Positions 37,750-49,703 of a stretch of 64,000 bases of DNA are shown in pieces. The stretch spans positions 19,269,430 to 19,333,429 of the forward strand of contig OY987263.1 in NCBI GenBank assembly GCA_963920665.1, written 5' to 3'. Numbering within the stretch: position 1 is the stretch's first letter; each line of letters begins with the position of its first letter. Source of the DNA: Straminergon stramineum (taxonomy: Eukaryota > Streptophyta > Bryopsida > Hypnales > Calliergonaceae). The position numbers and the translations under genes were made by a program. The notes beneath the pieces are model-generated. The model saw only the letters and a program-made list of their open reading frames with translations, searched no databases and was not told the DNA's origin.

Positions 37750-39310
37750 AGTCGAGAACGAAATAGAAGAGAATTCTGAAAGATTTTGGAGATCACGTAG
37801 CTCTAGTCCCCAATTGCGAGTCCCGGTTTAATTACAGTGTAGGTAACAGGGAAAACTTTTTTACTGTTTGTTGCGCGCTTTCCCTAGTTTCCCCAATCCC
37901 AGTGCAAAATCCTTCAGGAAACTAGCTTTAGTTTGAAACTTTCGGAATGGAAAATATTCGCTTATCCTTCTCTTCTTCTTCTTTCCATCTCCTTCTGTAG
38001 ATTTTTCTCTCCTTCCCTTTGCGTCTTGAGTTTGCTCTCTCCGCGCGTCAACTCTCCCGCTTGCTCTCCGATCTGTACGTTCTTCTATTCACTCTTAGAC
38101 AGGTCTGTTCTTCTTCTTGTTATAGATCTCGCTTCGCCATTATATCTCCTTTTCGTCTTGTTGTGTTGATTCCATTTCTTCTACCATGGGCTATTAAGTC
38201 TTTGATCAATATCGGTATGGCCGTTCTTCAGAGTTTGATGCTAGTAGCATGCAGACTGATCGAGTACGTCTACTGCAGCAATTGTTGCTCCAAGTTGTTT
38301 CTTGATCTCCTAGCAGGACAAAGCTATTTCTTAGGTTTCTTGTGAGCAACTCAGTGTGCGTTCCTGCTTCCTCCACTATGCTCTTCTTGAGGGGAACTAG
38401 CTAGTTCCTCCTGCATGTCTGATTTGAGCTTTGCATTCCCCAGCCCTAGCTTATTGACTGCATCTTCTACAATTGTAGCAATCTCTCCGTGTGTGATATT
38501 CTTGTGTTTTGGTGTAGGCGCATTCTGAATTGCTTTCAAAGTGTTCACCAGTTGATTGCTGATATTACAGAAGCTAATTTTTCTTGCTCCTCTTTGGTTG
38601 GTGGTAACTTCCATGCCAAGCAAATATGAACGACAACAAATATGACGACTACAAATATGAACGACTGAAGGACAACTACAACAATGTGTGTTAAGGAAAT
38701 CACAAAAAATTAACTTTAACAACAATAAGATAACTTCAGATAAAAACGACAATAGTATCAACCACGTGCCTTTCAAAGACAAGTCCATAGTTTGCTATAT
38801 TACGGAAGTTTGCAACACCACTCCTTGTTGCATTGCAGTGGCTATGAACCAACAGAGTCAAAAATGTTGATGCCAAGTCAGATTATACTTTGATCTTCAA
38901 TATTTGATTAGACATGTTGAGGTGGCAAGGCAAGACGTGCCACGTTGACATCCATGTGTAGAAATTCAATTGGTGAGTTTCCATTTAAGCCAATGAATGA
39001 GAAAGAACCCCTTTGTCTTATATGACTAAGTTTTCAAACATGACTTGCCCATAATAACAAAATGGCCCCGAATTAATTTTCGCTAGTTGTATGTCTTGAA
39101 CGACTAAAACATCATATAGATATACATTGCTTGAATCCTTTATTTCTTGTAATGATTAGAGAAGTAGATATCCCATGATGATCAACTTAGAGGCTTGTGA
39201 AAGGAATTTTGAAAATTACATTTTCAAACTCTATAAGGGATTAGTGTACTATTTTAGGGAAAGAAGAATAATATTCTCCATAATTTGGTGACCAATTATG
39301 CTAGTATCAC
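37750..39310. other. Intergenic DNA with one unassigned minus-strand frame
   Basis: A pyrimidine-rich stretch occurs at about 37965-38100. A minus-strand frame at 38788-38351 has a charged, alanine/glutamate-rich C-terminal half from about 38614 (MEVTTNQRG onward). It shows no domain or splice support, so it is left as unassigned sequence. Confidence 0.3.
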
Positions 39311-40596
39311 TACAATGAATAGGGGTATTAAGGGGACCAAAAAATTAAAGGGATTTATCCTGAAAACGTACCTTGCGGTAAAATCAAGTGTGTATTCTTA
39401 TATAGTAGATTAGGATTTGGTAACCCTTCTCACTAAACCTATGCTCACTATTGTTGATGAAATGTCCCTTGCAGTGCCGCGCCATACATGATCGGACAAC
39501 TCACTCATCTTCATGAGTCTCCCTTAATTGCTCGCTCAACATGTAGACCTCAAGCGGGCTTCCTATTTCCGTGGCATCAATTTGCAATGGTGGCTTAGAT
39601 TGTGCCGTTGGTGTTCAATTTCATCGCCACTAAATAGTTCTTCTTGTCATGAGGTAAGGTGCCGATTTGGCACCCGAATGTTTTATGCACGCCAGTTCTA
39701 ATCAAGCTATGTTATGTGCAATAATCCTAGTTGAATTCTTCGACGCTTTATGCTTGTGCAAAGGTATAATGTTCAAAGTGTTATTGGTTTAGGGTTTCTA
39801 AAATAACACAAGTTATGATACTACACGTTCTTAACTCATTGTGCAAGGTTTTGGGGTGGAACATACTAGTATCATCGTTTGTTTTTTTAGACTCAAGCCA
39901 ACCAAGGAAGATGCAACTGCTGTGAAGATCAAGCGCCTCAACACTGATGCTGCCAAAGCACCTCTAAGGTGACGGACCTTCTAATGAAGTATGTGGTAAC
40001 AATTTGAAATTAAGGTGTCCTCTTGCTTTGAAGGAGAAAAGGCCATTTACAAATGTAAGCATTTTTTTATGATGACTGGTATCTTGCTTAGTAAATGAAA
40101 GTACTGTGATTTCTTGTGATTTGAAGTCGAATTGTTGTAAAGTCACCTATTCTTGCTAGGGGATGTTGATTGTGGTCAAATCTTCAAATTCAAAAAATTT
40201 GACTTGGCTAATAGTGTGTTGGCTATGAGCTAGCAATTATTTGGAGCCTTAAATTGAACCGTACTTGATTTGTGCAAACCTGATGGTGGGACAAGGAAAC
40301 ACTTCTACTACGAAAAAGATGCTACATCCTAGATTTGAAACAAAGGAGTAACTTCCTCTACAAGAGACCTTTCTTGAGTTGGACTTGTGAGGTACGCATT
40401 GCCTCTTCTTTGTCAACCTACTTCGCAGCTTTGTACATTAATCTTTGTGTTAAATTAGATTTTGTATTGTGAAATGAATGAGAAATAAATAAATGAACAC
40501 TATTTTTTTCCTTCATGTTCTATTCTCTCTAATGCCACACTTTGTAATTGCATGTTTGTTTTGTAAGCATTTTATAGTCATGGTTATGGTCAAGCA

Positions 40597-42099
40597 TGTA
40601 TCGACAAAAAAGACTCGCATATTGGTGATTAAATGGATGTTGTCTACTGCACAAAGAGAAGGCACCAAGGGCCTCTTAAAAAAATGCATTAGTGAGTTCC
40701 TTCAACATTTTCGACAAGCTTATCATTCTAATTTGACAAAAGTGTCTAAATAGTGGAATGGCTGTCAAACTTTTATGCGTGGACTAGAAGAGGAAGGGAA
40801 TCAGTCATCGATGGTTCGATCAAGCAAAGGATTGCAATGAAGAATGTTGTTTAAAACCCTTCTAAGTCGTGGATAGAAGCGAGAAACATGGGTTATGTGG
40901 CTCCATGATGAACTTCTTGGCAAATTCTCAAGATTGCGATCTATTGGGGTAAAATTCTTAGCTAAAATGTTGTTGGCTTTGGCAAGAGAGGTTCTTCTTA
41001 GCTCTATCCACTTTCAATTCTGACCATATTTTAAAGAAGCAAGATTAGGGAAATGCTTGATAGACATGTTAACTTTATCATGGATTCAAGCATTTATGGC
41101 GCGCTTCAATATTGTTGGTAGAATACAAACAGGAAAGCTTTTAGTGAGTCTAGCCAAGCAAACATATATTCAACAAACAATAGCTTTCCACATGGGTGAG
41201 TTACAAAGAGGTTTCATTCAAGTCGATTTGAATGAAGATCTTGTGGAGAATGTTGATGAAACACATTTTATTGTAAATATGGACAATGGAAGGACATTAG
41301 GATTTAGAGGTGATGGTTGTGTCAAGTATGCAGATGTTGTTTCTGGCGGACTTGGAATGACAATGGTTGTACACGTATCAGGTGGTTCAAATGGTACCAT
41401 CCATAGTCCTTTTATGATTTTCAAAATGACAACTATAGCTATCCTATCTGTAGTTGTCCTAACAATGTTCCCGAGGTTAGCTATAGAATTGCAAAAAAGG
41501 GATTTATGACAAGTATAGTTTGGAATGAATGGTTGATTGAAGTAAGAGCTGTACAACCAGATTTCCATGGACGGAGACGAGTATTGTACATTGACAATTG
41601 TTCAGCACATAATGATAGCACAAAAGCCCTACTTATTGCTGATAGATTGAACATAGAAATTAGAAAACTTCCTGCCAATTCTACAGATATATGTCAACTT
41701 GTAGATTCTCTTGTAATATCGAAAATCAAAGATGTATGGTTAGCTCATTGGGAAGCCTACAAGTTGTAGTGCGTGCAAGATGGGGTTTGGCAAAACAAAG
41801 TTCGTGAAGATGGGAGAGTTTCAGGAATGTTGAAGAACCCTGGCAAGCACTTTTTTTTGGAGTTGGCTATAGCTGCAGTATGTGATGTGAATTTTGAACA
41901 TGATGGGAGTGGGCTCTCATATGCTCGAAAAGCCATGATTCGCATTGGCTTGGCTTGTGATATTAATGGAGAATGGCATATAGGTCAATTGGCTCCAGAA
42001 TTACAAGAGATCATCAAGCTCTATCCTACTCACTTTGCAAGAGCTCTTGTTCCAATCCTTGTGTGGAAAAATGATATTTGTTATATGTTGCATATGTAG
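40597..42099 (+). pseudogene. Decayed pogo/CENP-B-like DDE transposase
   Basis: The DDE_1 catalytic region is clear. First aspartate segment: VDETHFIVNMDNGRTLGFRG at about 41256-41320. Second: YIDNCSAHND at about 41590. Third: LPANSTDICQLVDS at about 41670-41710, followed by VISKIKDVW. Upstream, a degraded N-terminal region with KTRILVIKWMLSTAQREGTK resembles the DNA-binding part of the same family. Several frame changes and stops break it: stops between 40750 and 41056, a frameshift near 41430, and an in-frame TAG at 41767-41769 after EAYKL. The family cuts and pastes DNA at TA sites. This copy cannot make a full enzyme. Confidence 0.82.
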
Positions 42100-42248
42100 G
42101 ATTGTTGAATTTCACATTCTTAGTAACCTTGATGTACAAAAAGATGAATTAGTGGTGTGGAAAAATGATATTTGTTATATGTTGCATATATAGGAATGTT
42201 GAATTTCACATTCTTAGTAGCCTTGATGTACAAAAAGATGAATTAGTG
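42061..42248 (+). repeat. 94-bp tandem duplication
   Basis: Units 42061-42154 and 42155-42248 both start GTGTGGAAAAATGATATTTG and differ at only a few positions. The first contains the final codons and stop of the transposase frame. It is a recent local duplication within the transposon tail. Confidence 0.85.
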
Positions 42249-42608
42249 GCTTTGTTAATGTATAGTAAGTTGAATTTGTTTCTTGACTTTGATGTGAATA
42301 CAGGATCAGTTGAATTAGTAGTCCAACCTTGATGTACATGATATTGCTTCATTCTGCATGATATCTAATTGCAGTTATTGTATTTCTCATAAGGTTAAAT
42401 ATTAATAACTATATGTAAGAAAATATGTATGTATTTATCATTATTATACACTATGTATGTATTTATCATTATTATACAAAAAAAAATTGTATTTATATAC
42501 AAAAATACAATGTTTATATGATAAAATTGTACAATGAAGGTAAATATTTATATAGTGTGGAATGTCAAATAATTAGTATGGGTCCCCTTAATACCCCTAT
42601 TTATTGTA

Positions 42609-43870
42609 GAAGAAATCAATGTTGGTTTCTTCTAGTGTATTTGAGTGTGGAAATGCAAACATATGAGCCTTGAGTATGTGTATAAGTAGATATCCTACAA
42701 CCATTGAAGGTGCTTATAATATAAGTATCTATAACATAGGTATCTAATAACCATGAGAGGTTTCTATAATATAGACACCTGTAGCATAAGTATATAGACT
42801 TCTAGGCTCGCATAATAACAACCCTCATTTAGTAACAAACCTTCAATTCATAGAGCAAGAATCATCTTGAGTTCTATCCCTAGTAAGAGTTAAGGTGGAG
42901 ACATCCAAATGCATCATGTGCCCAAAAGCACCACTTGATGAGATAATCACAATGTGTCAATATTGATCTCCTAATATAATATGTGCCTATTCTTGAAGAA
43001 GTAATTTTAGAACATCTACCAAAAAAATTGACTCTTCATAACTTCTACATACAATAACCAAATGTTGTTATCTTTGATGCATTGAGCTATCCTATAATTT
43101 AGCAATGAGAAAATATATATTTCATCAGTCTAACAAGAAAAAAATAGCGGTTCTGGTTGTCAAGTTCAAGTACCCCTGACGTCTTCCATTCTTTCTAAAG
43201 CGGACAAGGCAAGTCTCTGCAGACTTCAAGCCTTTCGCTTGAGGGAAGAGTTTTCGAATTAGCTACTATTGGGCATTATTCTTGTAACGCTCCTTTGAAA
43301 TATCATTTCAAGGAAAGCATATGGTAAGATTGGGCTCACGTGCTGTCCCAGGATTTAATTACAAGTTGCAGGTTGCGGATGCAAGCATTCATTCGCTTGC
43401 AGACATAACATCAACATCTTGATCAACAAGAATTTTTCACACATCCAAGCTGGTAAGATTAAGTGCTTTGTCAAATTAACAATAGGAAAATACATTTGAC
43501 AAAAATGGACTTCTCATCTTTCAACACAGTAGCCGGCCAAATTCCTGGGTCCAATTTCCTTTTTACTCTTCAACGAGAAGCTGAAGTCAACTTGCCTAAC
43601 TACGCAACTATCCATTCTACAATACAGAGTCGAGATAATTCTCCTTATCAGCTTGCGGAGTGGGCATCGATTGGATGCCCTCAGCCAATTTAAGAGGTAC
43701 AGCGATCGCTGGACAAATAAAAACATGATAAAAGATCTGTTATGCTACAAACCAAGCCGTGTGGAATTCGATTAGACCATGACAACTAGAGAATATTCAC
43801 AACAGTAGTATCTCGTGACCGACTCATTCGACTTACGGACAAACGTGAGAAAACGGATGATGTAAAGATT
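42609..43870. other. Spacer between the pogo element and UGP3
   Basis: The right part should contain the UGP3 3-prime UTR just left of 43871. No other gene was recognised. The frame at 43463-43693 has no family features. Confidence 0.35.
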
Positions 43871-46800
43871 TCAAGTTTCAACCATATTTAAGCGAATCTG
43901 CTCATCGTTGTCAACTTCATAGTGCCAGAACCAGGTGCCATTCATTGCCGCCTCGCCAACTAGGGGAGTCAGCGTACAAGAGAGTCCTGCATCACAACCA
44001 GATTATTGTTAACAAGTAGAAGAGTAAGCAAGAACGGAAGTCATCACCTCATGTGTCACAACCTCAAACTACAACTAAAGCACTACCGTATGATATCTAC
44101 AAATTGTGAGTCAACCTGTTACGCCAGATGTAACCCGCATGCGATGACCATTCGGCACCACAAATCTGTGAGAACCCTGCAATGCAGAAAGAAGAAAGGT
44201 TCGTTGATGAGACACTGTATCCAAAGCGCTACTACTGATAAAGTAGAACAGAGGAATGCAAGCTTCACTGCCTTAATTGGAAAACAATAGAAGTTGCAAT
44301 CCCAACTCACCTCCAGCACAACGTCGAAAGCTTCAAATTCTGCATTTCCATGCAAAACAATCTCTAAAGCCTCCAGTCTGCGAACTTGATGCTGCCAATA
44401 GACGTTGCTTTTACAGTCCCAATCAATACCCTTGTTTCGTATTTGCACTTCATGCAACCGACAGCGCCCACATCTGCAGCACAATTCCAAAGGCCATACC
44501 TCAACATACACTCCGGCGAGACAAATTTGACTGGTCCTTTTCAGGTATACATAGATTCAGTTTATAAGTGATCTTCAATGGGTCAACAATCTTACCCAAT
44601 GCCATACTGCAGAATGCCCTCTGCACCATTAGCTTGGGCCTTATCTGTGCCCATGATGTTACTAGCCTTGACGAGGAGACTACCGTCTATCTGTCAATAC
44701 ACGAACATCAATTCAAATTCTGTGGCGAACAAGAATGAATACGAAACGAATTCGTCAGAATATTAGATGGCATTCCCAGTTCGTTACTTGCAATGTATTT
44801 GCAGAGCAATAGCCACATGGTTTAAAAGAGGTGCTCTACTCCTAGGAGCAGGACCTAGGAGGGTGCTCCAAGAGAGCATGAAGGATGGGAATTACCTTAA
44901 CATCACGCCAACTGAATTCGGCAATCTCAAGTTGCAGCTCCGAGCCCTCAGCAATTGAACCGCCTCTTATCTGTGAACAATAGTAAGCATTGAGTTAATA
45001 TCTAGCACGCAACGAATTAATCATCCTGAACTATTGGTTCATGATAGTATTTCAACAAATAAAATTAATCCGAACTTGAGCAGAAGACATGTAGCTAATG
45101 ACGGGATCGTTGAACCTTTCACACTCAAATTTTTAATTGGACAATCTATTGCAAGTAGCTGCTAGTAAGGAGTGGATAAAATGCTAGACTGCTTGTAAAA
45201 ACAATTTGATTGACACATTTTCACAATAGAAGGGTCCTCACTATAACACAAAAGAAAAGAATCATCCTTCCAAGATTTGCATCAGTGAGCAATAGCTGCA
45301 TGAAGACACATAGAGCTGTACCTTTTGGCGGATGACATCCCACAAAGGTCCTAAAGCAGGGTGCTGCAAGACGATGAAGGGAGGCCCATTGTCCACATAG
45401 CAGTGATTGCCTAGCATCTGTTTGACAAACAAATATGCTCAGACGTTTCTCAAGTAACCTAAGATGAGATTCAAAACAAGGTTTGGTTTAACAATCAGTA
45501 ACTGAAGAAACAAGAACTTCAAACAAGTACCATTGAAATGAAATATTACTAACCTCAGGCATGATAACCCCACAGGACCTCAACAAATCATATGCATTCC
45601 TCGTCACGTCCAAAAACGATCCATCTGGAGTCTGAAGCACAAAAAAGAGAATAATAAGTGCAGGTAGAACTAAAGCAATTAGGATGCTCCTTTGAAGCAT
45701 ACAGGAACAATAGGATAAGATGTCACAGAAGGAAACTATACTGATTACACTAGAGACTGAGGACCACAATTAACGATGAGGGTTAGAGATTTCCACAATC
45801 AAATGTCCACTTGACATACCCCAAAGAACAGGACATGTCGACAGCAATTTTGATTTTCACGAAAATTTCACACTTCAACCAATTTTCAAAACGGAATCTC
45901 AAACAGAGATGTATGACTTACAACCGACCTGGTGCAATGAAGCATCATTCGGTTTTCTTCGTCGTTTTGCGGATGAGGTCACCTTTCGCCTCTCATTGTA
46001 GATTACGTAAGTATCCAGCTCATCTGTCCAATTTCAAAGCATCGAATCAGAATTCATGTGCTGCGCCACGGCGAATAAATGACTTCTTGCATTGGTGGCA
46101 AACTCACGCCGATCATAGCATACTTCCAGCGATAACGAGCGTAAAATCACATGCCAAAAGCCAGCAAAAAAAGACAAAAACACACACTGGGAGATGGTGA
46201 TGAGTCGAACCATGTTCTTCGGATGAAATAGTTGATGACCGCCGATTTACCAGCAGGTCTGCAACGTTCTGCATGGTACACTCAATTCTTCCACCCTGCA
46301 CGCTGCTCAGCACAAAGACTAAATTGATTAGTTAGCGTCTTACAATGGGAAGCATCAGTTTACACATATCACTGCTAGTTGCAAACAATAATTTGTAATG
46401 CTACATGTAAAGTGAGTTCTACGCAGAATTAGACCTATGTTTCAAGCCATGATGGTCATGAAAGACAGTGGGTTTCTTCAAGTTCATGATCATTCCAGGC
46501 AGAGAAGCTGCAGTCTGACTCGATGCAATGCGCTCCACCGCTGCCAGATCCACGTACAGCACATTGGTGTTGGCAGGATATTGTGCCTCCAGACTGCACT
46601 TCATCCAAGCAGCCCATGTCAATAAATATTAAGGCTCCATACCCTCACACACCCCTAACCACATCTTCATTTCCTATCAAGAAAAACATTAGGAAGTGAA
46701 CCTGGACCCGCAAAATTCATATCTAAATAATTTCTATAGCGAGGTGTCAGCGGCGCACAACCTGCCAGAGGAAACTGGCACATCAGCGATCCCAAGCTTG

Positions 46801-49703
46801 CTGAATTCAGTGTATTCAATACATGTGATGGCGTATTCCAACGAACCATCGCCTTTCCTCTGCTCTGTAAGGACATTAACACCCTCTGCCGCCCCAACAT
46901 TCCGACGGCATGAAGCAAATCCAAATTTCTGCTTCACAATAACAGAGCTTTGTTAGCATTGAAAGTATGATTGACATCATAATATTATTCACATCATAAT
47001 ATTATCGAATGTGCCAGGCAGAGACGAGCATACGATTGGCCTTCAGCATATGGTCGCCAGAAGATGAAAATCATCACCTTGTTATATTTGAGCCCTATAC
47101 CCGATAAGGCCAATAAAGTTGTATCCACGCCTGCCATGGGGTTACTGCCACATTAAAAAAGAAAACTTTCAGAACAAACTGGAGCAAAATGCTTAAACTT
47201 CTAGATCAAGTCACTAGAGCAGAACCCTTCATGTCAAATGAGAGATATGCAGCAAAGTTCTTCAATACAGAATTGCAAGAACAAAACACCCAAACCATTG
47301 TAATGAAGCCAGAATCAGTACTCAACGCTACTCGAAGCTTAGAGAATGGACACGAAAAATCTCTAAGAAGCAAAGAACTTCTAACAATACAAGTGCCGAT
47401 GCCTAACCAGATATTGTTCAAGACTACCATATGTCTCAATGAGATTTGTCAACGTTAAGGTTCAGACCTGATCTGCCGAACAATTGCTGCTTTCCGCCCA
47501 TGTCGAGCAAACCACTCGAAAACACCCTCATCGCTGGCCAGTTTCCAAATAACACCATGCCCTCCTGGTTTGAGTACTGCCTTTAGAGGTTCGCTGGTCA
47601 TCCAGCGCGCATCAGCAGCTCCCACCGTCGGTACCAAAGGCTGAAAAAAGAAAGTGCTCATTGATCGATTAGTAAATGGAAAAGTTAAGGTCATTGATAT
47701 TGTAATTAAAGCAAGACGCTAGACAAAGACGCCGTCAACTACATCATCAACGAACCAGTTATATACACCTTCACCATCCTAAACAGGTTTAAGTTTTAGA
47801 GTTTGTAAAAGTTGGCACACTAAACCTGTTCAAAAAGCAGAAAACTGCCTTTGCCACGCCCAAACCACCCAAGGCTCTCACATAATGCATGAACACGTTC
47901 ATTATTATTCTTTGCAGAACTTGTCATAATGGCTACTGGTGTAATATGCTGAACTCCATGAACCTTGTAATGAAGATATTCTCTGGCCTGATCACAACTC
48001 CAACATATAGATCTGTCAAAAGAGAACTTACTGCTACAGAAACGCATCAATCCTTTGTTTAGTATGGTATTCAAATGACGATAAAAATTTCACTGCAGGA
48101 TGTGCACACAATGATAACGATTCCTCATAGTTGATGACTAAGTCGCAAAAGCAAGATGTCACTGCTCAGAAGTTACCTGAAGATCACGAATCAAGCCTTC
48201 CAAAAGCGTGCGTCCACAATACGGTAGCATAGCGACTGGCAAGCACTCCCCCGTTTCTGCATCGACCAACCCAAGACGATCGCCTGCTCCGCCAAGAGGG
48301 TAGATTTCGGCCATAATGGAAAGTCCCTGCGAGGAAAAATAATATAACAATCTCACAACATAGTAAAAGTTTGATGGCGCATAAACAACAGATGTCCCGG
48401 ACCAGTAACACAATCACAGTCCAAAATGCCTTTTTACATGCGAGAGAAGATAGATTTCATGCACTGTATAGTTCGAATTGTACCTCAAGGCCCCAGCTTG
48501 CAGCTTGATTTGCGTACTTGTGGTCATTCGCAAGGTCAGGTCCATAGGGAACAGAGAAACGCTTCTTCATCTGCCCTGCGTCCACTGCTCCATGCCTTGT
48601 CCATTGAGAACTCGGCTTATCTTGCTCTAGTTCTGAGGCTTTTATGAGCTCCAAAGCCGCCACTTGGTATCTGCGTCCATTTTCCACATTATTAGTTGTC
48701 TAATAACGTACAATCTAAATGCACTTGGATAATCCTACTGCAACAAGGTACACGAATAGAGAATTCAAGGCTTTGTAAGCGAGTCTAATCCACCAAGGGA
48801 AGACTGATACCCAATAATACCCCCAACGCTGTCATAGAATTTCTCCATTCGCTCCAGCATGCGAACTAGATTAGTCAACGCTTCTGTATACCGTGCAACA
48901 ACTGCATTACTTCCAGCAGATACTGCCTTCACATATTCCGTGGTAGGCTTTGATTCTGTCATCAAGGGCATCCACTGTCCAGGCGCAATGCAGACTGGAA
49001 CATCTGAAGACGTATCCCAACTTTTGATAATACTTGCCAACATGGAAAACGCCTCCTTGACAGGGTTCCCCGATGGCTGCTCCTGCAAATTGTGGGACTG
49101 GTCCAGCTTCTGGCTATCAAACAATGCGGCCAACGAATCTGAGGGAATATCCAGAATGTGATCTTGCCCAGACGCTACCATACACTTCAGAAGGGTAAGA
49201 TCTTTTACACTTAACACCTGCATTGCTAACTCAACCACAGGATTCACGAAAATTCCGGATCGTCCATAACCCCCAAACAAGGCCCGAACTCGCCTATTAC
49301 TATCGAGAATGCTAGTCTTCTCTCCAAAGCTGGATGCCGACTGCAAGCGCCTCATCAGATTCTTGAGGTCCCTAAGTTCGCCATCCAGCCTCCACAGGTC
49401 CAAACTCCCAGTCTCCTCCGTGGGCCTCGCCACTGGGGCAGTCGAGAAAGCATGACGCATGTGACGACTGCCAGTCGGTGGAGCACTCTGGGACTCCTTC
49501 GGCACCCTGGATTGAAGCCCCCACCCGTTTTTATTTGCGGTTTCATCCCATGCAGTGTGTTCTCCAGTAATCACTGGCAATTTCGAGTGACTCCTTTGTT
49601 GGGTGTTCGTACGCACTCTCGATGTGAGGCTGTCCCCCCATAGCACACTCCTACAGGGTGACACTGACTCCTGGGCAAGGATTCCCAGCGACGAGAGCTC
49701 CAT
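43871..49703 (-). CDS. UGP3: UGP3: plastid UTP-glucose-1-phosphate uridylyltransferase
   Basis: UGP3 makes UDP-glucose from UTP and glucose-1-phosphate in plastids, feeding sulfolipid (SQDG) synthesis. Seventeen exons join in phase: 49703-48811, 48670-48484, 48326-48177, 47987-47826, 47640-47468, 47144-47078, 46928-46762, 46593-46435, 46302-46211, 46023-45929, 45631-45554, 45417-45322, 44970-44896, 44690-44596, 44473-44311, 44176-44116, 43986-43871. They give 942 residues with no internal stop, close to the family's usual 880-900. The start sits in CCACCATGG. Hallmarks are GGIIGYQ, the nucleotide loop YPLGGAGDRLGLVDAETGE, GRTLLEGLIRDLQ, ITPVAIMTSSAKNN, WFGRGKGSF, LKPGGHGVIWKLA, CIEYTEF, YPANTNVLYVDL and ECTMQNVADLL. 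A beta-helix-like C-terminal half follows (YVDNGPPFIVLQHP, GSELQLEIAEFSW). The Ser/Thr/Arg-rich N terminus fits a transit peptide. Ends at TGA 43871-43873. No defect seen. Confidence 0.96.

Larger units (their letters stand above)
39311..42608 (+). mobile_element. Pogo/Tc1-type DNA transposon with TIRs and TA duplication
   Basis: The ends are inverted repeats: CAATGAATAGGGGTATTAAG at 39313 onward mirrors 42606 backward, about 26 bases with one mismatch. TA dinucleotides flank both ends (39311-39312 and 42607-42608), as in the Tc1/mariner/pogo superfamily. The element proper is 3294 bp and encodes a DDE_1 (CENP-B/jerky-like) transposase on the plus strand. A 94-bp tandem duplication follows the coding part at 42061-42154 and 42155-42248. 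Coding damage means it is not autonomous now. Confidence 0.88.

Noticed and set aside
38351..38788. Minus-strand 145-codon frame as a gene
   Set aside because: The N-terminal part is low-complexity hydrophobic, no family was recognised and no splice context was found. A gene cannot be excluded.
39301..39340. CACTA-type transposon end (CACTACAAT)
   Set aside because: Only the left side reads CACTAC; the right side does not. The inverted repeat proper starts two bases inside, next to TA, and the encoded transposase is pogo/CENP-B-like.
43871..49703. Pseudogene status for UGP3, given the decay of neighbouring genes
   Set aside because: All seventeen exons join in phase to 2829 nt with a single terminal stop and conserved motifs throughout.
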